DNA of 64,000 nt from Calophaca sinica (Eukaryota; Streptophyta; Magnoliopsida; Fabales; Fabaceae): NCBI GenBank assembly GCA_037113605.1, contig CM073732.1, forward strand, positions 3,038,001-3,102,000, given 5' to 3'. Every line of letters begins with the position of its first letter. Position 1 is the stretch's first letter. Below the pieces are notes generated by a model, which ran no database searches, was not told the origin of the DNA, and saw only the letters and a list, made by a program, of their open reading frames with translations. The position numbers and the translations under genes were made by a program. Positions 1 to 12,400 of this stretch are shown here, piece by piece.

Positions 1-1538
1 ATCATTCATTAGCAATGTTTTCACTCAGCCACACAAATCAAAAGAAATCGTTATCTATCCTTCCAAGTTATTAAAGAATAAAATAATAGAAACCTCGCCA
101 TTACACCTCTTTAAAAGGAGTGTTCATTAGGTTGTGCTGATATGATAAACACAAACATCCAATCCAAACATTGTAAATTAATTTGATTTAATCAGTTCAG
201 TTCAACAAATCAATTTGAGATAAACCAGATCAAAAAACCTTAAGATTTATAAATTTTGAACCCAAAACTCGAAACAGTGATAGACATGTACAAACACCTT
301 TCATCACCATAATTTTTTCTTTAACATTCTTCTCCGTAATTTTGGTATTTTGATTGCTTGCATGAATCCTTTTATTGTGATTATATTTCTCAATATGAAC
401 GTGAAATGTAATATTTCTTTTTTCCAAATTATTTTGCAAAATGATTCAATGATCTAAATTCAATCACAACAAACTTAATTCAATCACACATTAATCAAAA
501 CATTTTACGAACTGAACCAAACAACTCAACTAAGTTTAATCAATTCGAAATATTTTCTTACTCAAACCAGTAAATACATTTATCTAAAATGTCCAAAACT
601 TTATATACTATCAAAACAAATTTAGAAAAAACCTATCTATCAACACTCACGCGAACTGTTATAACTCAATTCGTAGTCAACCTTTCTCATAACATAACTG
701 ATAACTTAACTTCAGATTAAGTTAAGAATGTTTACTTCTCAACTTTGACCTAACTAATCCCCTCTGATTTGATATTTTGTGCCTGTAACCCTGAACTCTT
801 TACTGTTTACATATTATATTTAAAATCTAAACTGGCAATAAAGTTAACTCTAAAGTTATCATTTTATTTGAAAAAAAAAACAAAGAAAAGGAAAGTATGA
901 TTTCTGTTAAAGTTTAAATTTCAGATAATAATGCAAGAAATAATATGCACTGCACTACGAACATAGATGTGTTCGAGATAGCTTCAGCTATTGTGTTCTT
1001 CCTACCCCATCGCCTTGATTTCTTCCACACTAACATACAACAAAGAGGCAACGTATGGAAACTTCATGAGTTGTTTCAGCTGTTCACCATAAACTCAAAT
1101 TCCAGAGTAGTTTCATTTTCACCCATTTGAAGATCACTGATCATGATCAAAACTGCTTTCAAGTCTTCCAAACAAACAGCTAACAACGAAAATGCAATCG
1201 TATACAGACACAATGCAGAGTAAGCACAAGTTGATGGGGATTTATAACTAGAACCACAGCCAACACAAACTAGTGGAGATGACATAAAATCTACCAATTT
1301 CCAAATGTATGATAACAATGGGTTATTCTGGGCAGTAGTAGGCTAGTAGCAGTAGTAAATGATAAAGATTGTTGAAATCATTTAAGGAATGAAAACAAGT
1401 CATTAATATTAGCAAAAGCTTTCACTTCTCAGTCACATAAGGCATTTCAAATAATAAAATATAGCTATCAGAAATCCATAGAGAAACAAAACATTCCAAC
1501 ACTGGGGAAAAAACAGAAAAACAGCTATAATTCTCCAC
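1..1538. other. AT-rich flank, no gene recognised
   Basis: AT-rich sequence beyond the 3' end of the RPL44 gene. The ORFs here (for example 945-1130 plus and 1076-1318 minus) are short, show no domain I recognise and are not supported by splice structure. The part closest to 1538 should include the RPL44 3' UTR. No RNA gene or mobile-element end was seen. Confidence 0.5.
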
Positions 1539-2220
1539 CTAGAAGAGAGAGGTTCCTTTGCCCTTCTTGTCACCACCAATCTCAAAGTGCTTGCACCTCT
1601 GCATAACATAGACAGAAACATGAACAAACTATGAGCAACACACTCCACGACAAACAAAAACATATCAAACAACCCAAAAAAAAAATTTGGTGTGCTTTCT
1701 TTTCCATATACTACTAACCTTAATAGCATGTTGGGAGACATGTTTGCAACCCTGGCATTGGAGCCTCAGCACAATTTTCTTAGTGGTTTTTGCCTATTCA
1801 ATTAAAATAAAGAAAAACAAATTGTGAAACAATAAATTAAATTTGCAGCAGGATCAGCCAGAGGCAGAAAAACAAAAAAATAATGATAATTAAAATAAAA
1901 TAATTTCGAAGGAAAAGAGAGAGGAAAAAGGCGGTTACCTTCTTATGGAAGACGGGCTTAGTCTGACCACCATAGCCGGACTGTTTGCGATCGTAACGGC
2001 GCTTACCTTGAGCAGCAATGCTATCCTTACCCTTCTTGTATTGGGTGACCTTGTGCAGTGTATGTTTCTTGCATTCCTTGCTCTTGCAGTACGTCTTCTT
2101 CGTCTTTGGAACGTTCACCTATCAACATACACACACAATTACAAAGACGTTTATAGGGTGGAAGAAAATAGCAGTGTTACGTTAATTATTCCTGATGAAC
2201 AGAACGGAGTAGATTACCAT
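1539..2220 (-). CDS. RPL44: 60S ribosomal protein eL42 (L44/L36a)
   Basis: Structural protein of the cytosolic large ribosomal subunit, near the tRNA E-site. Four exons with GT-AG introns join into 318 nt, giving 105 residues, the normal family length: 2218-2220, 1939-2118, 1719-1793 and 1539-1598. The first coding exon is only the ATG; the intron starts straight after it and translation resumes at GTG-AAC-GTT (VNVPKTKKTYC). The lysine-rich N-terminal part, the KGKDSIAAQGKRRYDRKQ stretch, the KPVFHKK loop, the zinc-binding Cys pattern (C..C near the start, CQGCK late) and the ending GKGTSLF are all present without disruption. The start was chosen because only this ATG joins to exon 2 through consensus splice sites; a GTG start inside exon 2 would be abnormal. 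The gene looks functional and is probably constitutively expressed (see promoter entry). Confidence 0.96.
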
Positions 2221-2331
2221 GATGGCGGCGCGTGGGATCCGAATCTGAAGATAATTGCAGTGTTTGTGCTGTGTGCGCCGCGGAAATGAGAAGGAAGGGC
2301 AATGCCCTGTGTTTTAATGGCTTTGGGGAAA

Positions 2332-2390
2332 TAGGGTTTCATGGATGGGCTTTTTTGTAAGAAAAATTCGTTATGGCCCTTGCCCACTTA
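2332..2390 (-). promoter_or_regulatory. telo-box and site II-like motifs of RPL44 promoter
   Basis: Reading toward the RPL44 gene on the minus strand, a telo-box AAACCCTA lies at 2332-2339 and a TGGGCT site II-type box (plus-strand reading) at 2346-2351. A GGGCCA/TGGGCA-rich stretch follows at 2374-2387. Telo-boxes coupled to TGGGCY site II motifs are established promoter elements of plant ribosomal-protein genes, where TCP and Myb-type factors link them to cell growth. The position, about 110-170 nt upstream of the ATG, fits. The link to this gene is inference from position. Confidence 0.6.
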
Positions 2391-2394
2391 AACT

Positions 2395-3285
2395 ACAACG
2401 TGGTTGCTTTTACACCCCTATTTTCTCATATACACCTCTCCCTTTGCTCCAAATATTTCTTTTCTCTTCAACATAGTCTATAACACACTTTTTTCAATAC
2501 TCTCTTCATGATTAGTTGAAATTCATACGAGTCTCACTAAATCATGTGAATTTTAATCAATCATGTAGAGAGTTGAAAATAATGTGTTATATTTTTATTT
2601 TTATTTATATTACATTTCAGAACTTAAATTCTGAACTATTTATAAATATTGAAAGTTTGATTCTGAAATATAAATAAATAAGTTCTTGAAAGTTATTTTG
2701 AATGTGTTTAATCTTTCGAATATTAATCTCCAGAACGAATATTTTATACATTCTAGAATCAAGCTTTCAAAATGCATGAATAGTTCTGAAGTTAAATTTC
2801 GAAAGCAAAAAACAACTTTCAGATTCTATTTCCAAAAGGTTTCAAAACATAAAAAAAAAAATCTATGTAATATATATTTTTTGTCAACACCAACAATAAT
2901 ACTCTATCATTGACAACAATAATACTCTATCTAAACGTCAGTCATTTAGCATAAGCCCAAATGCGATAAAAACTATGGTATTATGCAGGCAATACCAATG
3001 TTATTTGTACAATCACTAGAACAAGTGCAATCAGTCTATCGTAATATCAATATATTCTGGTTCTTTTCATATAAAAAATGAATTAAAATAGGGCATGTGA
3101 CTAATGCTGGAAAATTCTCTTGGGCAAGCATCGATTGTACAATAAGTGCACCATTGCAAAGCGATGGGAGGTATCAGACACTCATCCTTCAAAAAGACTT
3201 GTAAATAAGTCATAATTTAACAAAGTCAACCAAACATGACATTTAACATAAATATTTCATTTAAAATATATTGCATCATATTTTA
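2395..3285. other. intergenic, no gene recognised
   Basis: AT-rich DNA between the RPL44 promoter and a transposase remnant. Short ORFs only (2686-2913) with low-complexity AT codons. No recognisable domain, RNA or repeat end. Confidence 0.45.
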
Positions 3286-3289
3286 CATG

Positions 3290-4480
3290 TACAAAATGAC
3301 AATTATGCAGAAACCCAATGCAAATAATGCGATGAGTTGCCTTAGACATTGGTGGATGACACTCGAGAGGAAAAAACCATGCATTCTTACATGGATAAAA
3401 AGACCAGGACCTAGTTATATTTTGAACCAATTACGTAGGCCATGTCTAGTATGGTCATCCACTTATCCGGAGGTGTCATCTCTTGGTTGGGTGCCTATAA
3501 AGAATTCCTAAGTTCACTCACTCGCCGCTCAGTCCTAAAGATTTGGACTTGTCATGATGAAAGGATTGAAGCTCTCTTACCAAATCAACACGAACCTGAG
3601 CCCATAATTCCTCGCCCCTAACAAGTAATGCCCTAACTGCACGATAATCATAAATCTCATATGCTTGCACACCAATGCATTCAATATATTAACACATGAA
3701 GTCGAGAAATCGGTCTAGATATGGCATAAGAATCTTGCATTCAATCAAGCATACTGATATGTGAGATGAAGGGCAAGTTGACATGCTATCATGGAAGGAT
3801 TGCGTTGCATCAACGTACTCAAAATATAATGGATCATGTTTAGTTGATCTTTCTAACTTCAACACATGACCCTTTTTTGCCCTTTGTTTTGACATTTTTT
3901 TGATGTGGACACATTGAAGTTGTATCTAAAAATGTTATTTCACGCGATTTACTTTTGATAGTAATTTTCCCAGATACATCAAGTTCCTAAAATCACTTAT
4001 GTATCACATCAAATTAAGGTTGTATGGATAACTCTGATTCATTCTTTCAAACTCAAAGTTTAACCTCTACCAACCAGTACGAACTGCTGCCAATGGAACA
4101 AAGATACTCATCATGTTGTACCTAGTAAGTTCGCATGCACAAGGTAGCCTATGTGTAGTTTTAATTGTGCAGCCATAAAAAGTGCTATCAACATGAACAA
4201 TATTTACTCAACCAACTTCATCAACAATATGATTTAGTGTACTTCTAGATACCAAACCCCACAATTTGAAGTAGAATTGGTTATTGAACCTGTGTTCCAC
4301 AACAATCATGTTTTGTTGGTAAATATACGACTCATTTCTCGCAAGGACATTGGTTCGAATCCTATTGCCAATATAAGGGCTTCGTTGGTGAATAATATGT
4401 AAGTATTTCTGTAAGCGTTTATTGAGCATTGAAGCTTTTCCTAGCCCTAATGAGTCCCCCGAGACCCAATTCACCTAAAA
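3290..4480 (-). pseudogene. FAR1/MULE-type transposase remnant with OTU-like domain
   Basis: Conceptual minus-strand translation in shifting frames gives pieces of a known plant family. About 4474-4208 holds VSRSTLNHIVDEVG. It continues at 4200-4080 with HVDSTFYGCTIKTTH then RLPCACEL, the Cys/His SWIM-type motif of FAR1/MULE proteins. About 3895-3689 holds a linker beginning KQRAKKG and MPYLDRFLDFM. About 3660-3530 holds YRAVRALLVRGEELW, and 3480-3300 holds KWMTILDMAYVIGSKYN, matching the order of an OTU cysteine-protease-like domain. The catalytic DGNC segment is replaced by unrelated residues, and several stops and frameshifts break it. It is a dead, transposon-derived fragment. The MULE-derived origin with a peptidase tail is family knowledge; no TIRs were found around it. 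Confidence 0.6.
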
Positions 4481-5309
4481 TTTCTTTCATAAAAAAAACT
4501 AGGCCTTTTTAGTTGGATAGACTTTCTCAAAAGTTATAGCATAGTAAAAGAGGGACAAACTAAAACCAAAAATAAAAATAAGAAACCAAGCTATAAGTTT
4601 CTGTCAAACCGCGTGACCTATTCTCATCCCTGTTGCATGTTCTCTTCACTAAGAAAACAGAAATACAAAATGGTATAGTACTCTCCCCAAAAGATTTGCA
4701 AATAAGGGTCCCCTAATATGGACCCTCTAAAAAGAGGTTCAACTGTGGACCCTTAATTTTTAAGGGCAATGTTACCCCATTTTTAAGAAAAAAAATTCTC
4801 TTTCGTGTAATTTATCTCTTCATTCTTCGCCAGCATAATATTGCTGGCAACGGAGTTAGTGTCGAGGAAGATGTGGAGGGCTGAGAATCAAGGCGTTCAC
4901 ATATGCTTCCCTACTTCTTGTTTTCTTCATGGCAACTGTCACATGCAGCTTTGATCCCTTGGAGGAAACAGTTGTGACTTTTCCCAGATCAGAACTTTTG
5001 TCTTCATTCCCTCTATGCATGTTAGGTTTCCTTTCTCCAGATAACCAGTCACCGTGGTGAAGAAACGCAAGATTGATGAATCGTTGTGGCCTACTTTACT
5101 TACAGGCTTGAGGAACGAAACAACAAGCTTTCTGGCAAAGGATCCTTCGCTTATGCCTTTGCTTTACGCTTCTTACGGAATTCCTCAAACATGGAACTTT
5201 AGGTATGGTAGAAAGAATTCATGCGTCCAAGAAAGTGTGCTCCCTCATCAATGTCCTACAAGAATTCAACGGCAAAAGAACATTGGGTATGGTGGGCTCA
5301 TCTGTTCTG

Positions 5310-5424
5310 TGTTGCGAGTCTCACATCGGGTGGTTAACGAGCCTGGCCGTTGCTTATATAGTTGGGTAGACCACCCCTCACAAGCCAGTTTTGAGGAAAC
5401 CTTTCGGATGCCTGAATTCTAACA
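5310..5424 (+). repeat. TRIM left LTR
   Basis: 115-bp direct repeat, TG at the start and CA at the end, differing from the right copy at scattered positions and by small indels. It contains TTGCTTATATAG, a plausible TATA region. Confidence 0.82.
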
Positions 5425-5509
5425 TGGTATCAGAGCCACGTTCTGCCCGATGGTGTGGATAGTGCCGCTAGCCCTCGCTTGTGGTGACGAGCCCAAGCTC
5501 GAGGGGGCG

Positions 5510-5625
5510 TGTTACGAGTCCTACATCGGGTGGTTAACGAGCCTGGCCGTTGCTTATATAGTTGGGTAGACCACCTCCTCACAAGCCGGTTTTGAGAGGA
5601 CCTTTCGGATGCCTCAATTCTAACA
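5510..5625 (+). repeat. TRIM right LTR
   Basis: 116-bp copy of the left LTR with the same TG...CA ends, preceded directly by the polypurine tract. Confidence 0.82.
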
Positions 5626-6470
5626 TTTCGTACTAAAGATTGCTTCAATTGAATAGTTGGAAGCTTCCTTTTTCTCCTTGTAAATAGCATCATAACTTAG
5701 TTCCTTTTATGACATCAGAATTATTGAATTAGCTCCCTGTTTTTTCTTCAACTAGCTAATTTCAATTGAGTAGCTTTTTTTCGCTACACTGAAAATAATC
5801 TATTGAAGAAGTATGAAATTAGTTGAAGGTGAGGGGTCTCTTCTGATTTCCGTGGTAGTCGTTGTAGGAATCAGGGATACCTCTGTCATATTCATGTCAC
5901 TATGCTCGAAAAATTAAAACTAAAATCGTTGACGGGCTATACCCGGTAAAATTGTGTGGTCCACCTTTGGACCCCGTTTCATAAGATCCATATTAGGGGG
6001 ACCCTACAAATAATGGAACACTTCTTATCACCAAAAGACGCAGCTAGCTTTCGTTAATCCACCCCATGCAGATTGAAGATGATAAACTCACAATGTAAAA
6101 TCATAGATCGTTAGAAAAAAGTTATAGTAGTGTTATCTAATGATTCGCATGCAAATATGTTCATGCACCATTTCTCTTCTTGATGGAAATAATATGCAAG
6201 GGGTGGTCGAACAGAGGAAATGTATGCTTGTTCATGCCATCTATGAAGACATTTCTGTGAGGCGTAACTTTTACAAATTATTCCGTAACAGATCAAACTG
6301 AGGACAAATCTATCAGAGGCAGCTAGAGTAATACCCTTGAGTGAGATTGAAAAAGGTTTACAAATCGCCATCGGGAAAACATCTGCCATGAATAGCGAAC
6401 GATGTCATGATTTTTAAAAAGAAACTACATAATATCAACATTTCTAAGTTAGTCAGCCCAATATCGGCTA

Positions 6471-9400
6471 TCAAGACAATTTCCTCGTGGAGACGCCCAA
6501 TCTCATCCCCACAGAAACCAAGGTCTCCAGTGATCTGCTGCTATTAGCTAGAAGGTCTTCATCAATTGCAATTGAATCCTGCATAGCACAAAATAAAGGT
6601 AAAACGGATGTCAATGCGTACATGTATTCCAAAGACTAGCATGAGAAAATATCAATGCCGATAGAAATCTAAAAGCTATGCTAAGTTTTAAAAATGACAA
6701 TAAATTTAACTAAATTACTCAACATTATACTCTCGTTGAACATCAGTTGAATATACGCAATGGGGCACTTCCGTAATGCCGTTTGCTGAATTGTCAAAAC
6801 TGAATATAGATAGACTATAGTTTTTTAAGATTTTTTTACATTAGTAAGCATTAATTAACATATTTTCAACCACTGAAAATGAGATTAATAGCAAGAAACA
6901 TATTTCTCTATCTCTGAGTCTCACCATTATGATTTCCTATTAGGTTATATGTTTTCTTATTCATCTATTCATCAATTGACCAATTAAACCCTATCAAAAA
7001 TCAAAGTTTTCAATGAAACCATTTATAGCAAGAACACATCAATCCCCATCATCGATTTATGAAATCCTAACAAAAATTGAAATTTAAAAAATCATATGCG
7101 TGATCCGCGCTCCCCATTAATATCCCTATCATATTGTAAAGTTTTGCCCTGCATAACATAGAAATGCCAAGGGGCGCACGCATGCAGAGGATTATAAATA
7201 GTTTATACATAGATTTAAGTAGGAAAAAAAATAATTATATTGGATTAAGGCTTCTTTTGCCTCTGGCTATTAGTTAATTTAGTTTCTCTTCAAATACTAA
7301 TTTCATGAATCAACGCAACTTCTACATCAACCAGTGAACCATGATTTGACATGAATTATTGGTTCCTTTACAAGTTTAAAAGGTAAAATATATTAGTTTT
7401 ATGATTTGGCATGAATTATTGGTGCCCCATAGACAGATCAAACCAAAAATACAAATCAAGGTCAGTAAAATAAGAATTCAGGACCATAGCAACCAAATAA
7501 ATTTCAAACATGAAACAATGAGAAATAATTAACTAACTAAAAAGATAAAAGTTGAGTAGTATAACCGATAATAATACCAACCTTTTCAAAAACACAAATT
7601 ACAGTGCTTCCACCAAAAGAGAAATATCCAAACTGCCAATTAAAGCAAACACATGCCAATTAGAAACCAGAACTACTAATAAAATTCGAAAAACAGTAAT
7701 CAACTGTAGCTTGCCAAAGTCCAAACCTCGTCTCCCTTCTTGACATAGTCTCCCTTTTTCTTTGTAAAAGTAATGCTACCAACCATTGTAGCTCCTATTG
7801 CAACAAATGCCACCTGAATCAAAATCATAGGTAACTCTTAAGGTACAGGTAAAATACGGGTCTGCAGCGATAAGATGAAATTGTAGTGGAGCCAGTGAAA
7901 TTATAGGGTGCTCAGTAAAAACATTTCACGAATGTAACAAGCCTTCAAAATAATATCAAGAATGCAAGAGATACAAAAGCATAGGGATCAAAAATAAATT
8001 GTATAGATGGATTATATGCTATTAATAAATAAATAAGAACAAGACCAGGTAAAAATTTCAAAATAATAGGACTAGACTATAGGATAAAACAAAGTATAAA
8101 ATGCAAAAGGGAAAGACCATTTATAAACTTATACAAGGTAAGAAAATAGTTGTAACTTGTGACAAAACTTTCCCTTTCACAATCTAGTCAATGGTGACAT
8201 AACAAATTTTAAGAGGAATAACGGATTAAAACAATATTATAGAGAGAATTGAAAGAAGAGAAATAATAGATTCATAAATGAAGCAAAAGGTAGCATTCTT
8301 GAAAACATAATATGATTTGCAATTGCCAAAATGTTCAGTGAAGTTGTTGATAGGTGTTATCCCCAAAGTCATATTCCAATAAATTCGCACAGCATAATTT
8401 TCAGCAGGATAGCATTATAAACTCGTGCATCGGGCACAGAGATTAATTGCAATTACAAACCTTTCCAAAATCTACAGTTGAAATTATTGAAACAACTCGC
8501 TTATTCTCTGTGAAGACATTACAGTACTTGCTATTTACAGCAATGGGATTGACCTATGTGAAATAGAATACATCAGAAAAAGTTGCAAATGATAATTAAC
8601 AATACAAAGAAAATAGACCCAATATAAGTAAATGAAATATCATTTTTCCGGCAGTAATTATTTCACATACTGTAAACAGGCATCCAGGGATATTAACGAA
8701 TTTCTCAATAGTTCCTGATACTGGCAAATGGAAACGATGATAATCCTGCAATAAATAAAAGTTCAAATCAAAATTCACAATCAAATCTAACACAAAACTA
8801 AAGTGATGATGAAAGAAAGAAACAACTACCTGTGGTGCCAAACGGAAAATCACCATGGTTCCATCAACAAAAGCATTGGAACACATTTCTTTCCCTAGAA
8901 GGCCTTGAATTGAAAACTTTCGACCCTAAAAGTAACAAAAAGATAAACCCAAAAGCACTTAATTTGGAATAAGTAAATGAATATAAAAGATTAACGATGA
9001 AGAGATTGAGAGATATCCCAATTTCTAAAGGAATATAATTTTCCTTGCTTCTAGCTGCTACCAATTTCAATAGTTGGCTTTGCTTAGTATCATAATATAA
9101 CCTCTTGGAAATAAAATAGATGAAAAATTATTATATCATAAAGAAAAGCGGAGGATATAATAGTAGTTTACATCAAACAGTAGGGTTTTTTCATCATTAA
9201 AAGATGTTTAAGCAACTAAATCAATCAATATATTACATTTCAAGCTTGATTTCATTCAAAACAGGATATGACAAAAACGAACCTCAGATTATAATCTCAT
9301 ATAAGCAAAACCATTTCCTCCCCCACATCCGTCCTAATTTACAGGTGAGTCAAGCAAGTCCAAGTTCAATGACCAAAATTTTGATTTCATCATATTCATT

Positions 9401-12400
9401 TAATTTCAAGCTGAAAAAATATTCATTGCCAACTTCTGACTGATAAATATGTCTTAAGTGCATATTGAGATTATCATTAAAAGGAAAACACATTCTTGAG
9501 ACAAGAAACCTTCCATGTGCAAGAGATGTAAAAGAAATACCTTAATCCAAAATCTTGAACTATCATCAACTGATTTAAATGCCATTAGACGGCAATCAGC
9601 AGCACATACAGCAATGTTGTCATGTTCAGCAGAAGCAATTGGTCTTGAACCGGGCTTTAACTCTCTAATGAAAAAATCATTGAATGTCTGCCAAAAACAT
9701 TATTCAAGATAGGTGTCATCTAACAAGATAATTACTTCCATTATGAAGTCTAAACGGTTTTCTGTTTTCAATATGAGCATTAATCAGATAATTTTTTCAT
9801 CTTCACTCCAACTGGTTGTACAAACAAAATGTATTGCTAGCTCAATGGAAAACAAATTCTTTTAGTTCATCGTATAGATCAAGTTCAACAGGGATAAATA
9901 GAGAAGATATATTCAACTAGAACGCAGCAGGGATTTTATGATAACATAATATAATTGAAACCAAGAAGCTCAAGTGGTCAGGGTGGAGTAAAGTTTGGCC
10001 TGCATACAACAAAATACATGTATTTGTATGTGTAGAAAACAAGGGAAGAAAAATACTTTCTTGTATTACTCAGCAGACTAAGGCTGCTTATATAGAAAAG
10101 AGTACATTAATGATTTCCTAAAATAGAAGATACTAATTAATAATAAAATACAATCAAATCTGACAGAATATAAAATAAAAACTAGGAGAATAATATCGGG
10201 ATTGGGTCTGATTCTCCAACACCCGCCCTCAAGTTGGTACATAGATATCTGTCATGCCCAACTTGCCTATTAATCGCTCAAAATTGGGCATGGCAGTGCT
10301 CTTGGTCGGGAATGTCCGATTCTTGATTAGAAGTCACAAAAGACAAACAGATAATTCCAACATCCAATTTTCTTTTATGAAGTGCGCCAACCTCAATATG
10401 CTCGGGTCCCTATGATCTATCATGCTGAAACAGGATTACGAGCTATACTTATTGCTGACGGCCTTACCGTCACGATGGGAGCTTCAAATATATCAATCGG
10501 CCACTCTAAGTTCTTTTAAGACTCAGCCAAATCCATAAACCTTCACAAATACCTTGAGCCATCGCTTCTAAACTCGCTTCGTGACGCTTCTAGCAACAAC
10601 TCCTTGTTTCCTCTGTCGATAATCGAACTGAAATTTAACTGCGATCCTGTAAAGATGGCAAATATTCTTCTCATCGCTTTCTTAAAATACAAACCCTTCC
10701 CTGGGTCGGGTCTTTAAGTATCTTAAGATCCTCAGATAACTTGCCAAGATGTTCTCATGCAGGAGAAAGTGCATTTGAACTTCGACGCTACAACACTCAC
10801 AGAGAAAGCAATATCAGGCCTGGTGTGAGATAGGTAAATTAGTTTACCAACTAGCCTCTGGTATCTGCCAATATTAACCGGAACACTACCCTTCTCCCAC
10901 AGCTTCATATTAGGATCCATGGGAGTGTCTGCTGGCCTACATCCACTTATCCCAGTTTCCTCCAAGAGATCCAGAATGTATTTTCTTTGGGAGACTACAA
11001 TTCCCTTCTTTGAGCGAGCAACCTCCATGCCAAGAAAATATTTCAATGCTCCCAAGTCCTTGATCTCGAATTCTGTAGCTAAGTTTCTCTTTAATCTCTC
11101 AATTTTTACCGTATCATTTCCGGTGAGGATGTCATCTACATAGACTATCAAAACAGCAATCTTTCCATTAGGAGAAAACTTAGTGAACAATGTGTGATCC
11201 GCTTGTCCTTGAGTGTATCCCTGTCTCTTTACTGACTGGGTGAACCTTTCAAACCAAGCCTTTAGAGATTGTTTAAGGCCATAGAGTGACTTCTCCAACT
11301 TACACACCTTTGACCCAAATTTTCTTTCAAAGCCAGGAGGACAGTTCATGTATACATCTTCCTCCAAGTCACTATTGAGGAAGGCGTTCTTCACGTCAAG
11401 TTAATTATGGGGCCAGTCTAAGTTGGCAGCAAGAGATAGGAGAATTCTGACAGTGTTCAACTTTGAAACAGGGGCAAAAGTCTCTGAGTAGTCTATGCCA
11501 TAAGTCTGGGTGAAGCCTTTAGCCACCAATCGAGCCTTGTACATTTCAATTGAATTATCTGAGTTGTACTTCACAGTGAAAACCCACTTACAACCCACAG
11601 TCTTCTTTCCTTTTGGTAACGTCACAACTCTCCAAGTTTTGTTCTTCTCAAGGGCTCTCATCTCTCAAACATACCTTCTTTCCACTTTTAACTTTTAGAG
11701 CTTCCTGTACATTTTTGGAATTTCTGACAGTTACACAACCTAGGTAAATGCAGAAAAGAGGATGACAAATTTGAATATGACACATACTTGGATGAGAGGA
11801 TGCTTAGTATAAGATCTAATACCTTTCCTAAGCGCTTATAGGGAGATCATTTCAAAGATTCATCACGACCTATAGGTTCGAAGAAGACTTAATGTGCAGG
11901 TTCATTGGGTGGATTTTCTCTTAGTTCGGACTCTTGGCAGTGTTGGAGAGTAAGTTCCTTATTTCCTTTCTTATGGTTTTTCTTCTCGAAGACCTTTCCC
12001 TTCCAAGTTTTGTCACAATTATTGTACCTATTTCTTGTCTCTTTATGGGAATCATTTTGTTGTGGCATTACGGTTGATTCATCACCAGTTTCACAGACTT
12101 GTAGGTCATACTTTTGATTTAAAGATGTCGCCTCAGAATCAATGAGAACCTCTTCCATAGTGGGAATGGGTTCACGTAAGGATTCATGGGCATTTTCTTT
12201 TTGTGCATCACAATCAGTCTCAGAATCTTGTAACAAATAAACATTATCCAAAGAAATGGTATTTTCAAACAAATCTTTTCCAAATGAATCTTCTTTTGGA
12301 TTCCCCCCCTGAAGATGAATATCACTAAAGTAAGGTTGATTTTCAAAAAACGTGGCATCCATAGTCACAAAAACTTTTTTTGATTTTGGATCAAAACACT

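Larger units (their letters stand above)
5310..5625 (+). mobile_element. TRIM retrotransposon, complete (316 bp)
   Basis: Two near-identical LTRs, 5310-5424 and 5510-5625, both starting TGTT(G/A)CGAGTC and ending TTCTAACA, flank only 85 bp. Immediately after the left LTR is TGGTATCAGAGCC (5425-5437), the classic primer-binding site for initiator methionine tRNA. Immediately before the right LTR is a purine-rich tract GAGGGGGCG (5501-5509). There is no coding capacity. This is the textbook layout of a terminal-repeat retrotransposon in miniature, which moves with proteins supplied in trans. The flanking pentamers (ttctg and tttcg) do not match exactly, so the target duplication has decayed or the element is older. 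Confidence 0.85.
4690..6035. mobile_element. candidate TIR element (Pack-MULE-like) enclosing a TRIM
   Basis: About 80 bp at 4697-4780 (containing GGGTCCCCTAATATGGAC) recurs inverted at about 5950-6020 (AGATCCATATTAGGGGGACC on the plus strand) with roughly 70% similarity, suggesting terminal inverted repeats. Between them lie unassigned coding-like sequence (5054-5300) and a complete TRIM. I could not find a convincing target-site duplication, so the boundaries are approximate. The enclosed sequence may be a captured host fragment, but I do not recognise a parent gene. Confidence 0.35.

Noticed and set aside
6111..6389. 92-codon minus ORF just downstream of the PSD stop
   Set aside because: Most likely 3' UTR or flank of PSD; the conserved C-terminus of the family already ends at 6471.
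7552..7743. 63-codon plus ORF
   Set aside because: Antisense of PSD exons 19-20.
11905..12117. Plus-strand ORFs opposite copia-1 pol
   Set aside because: Antisense shadows of the minus-strand integrase and RT.
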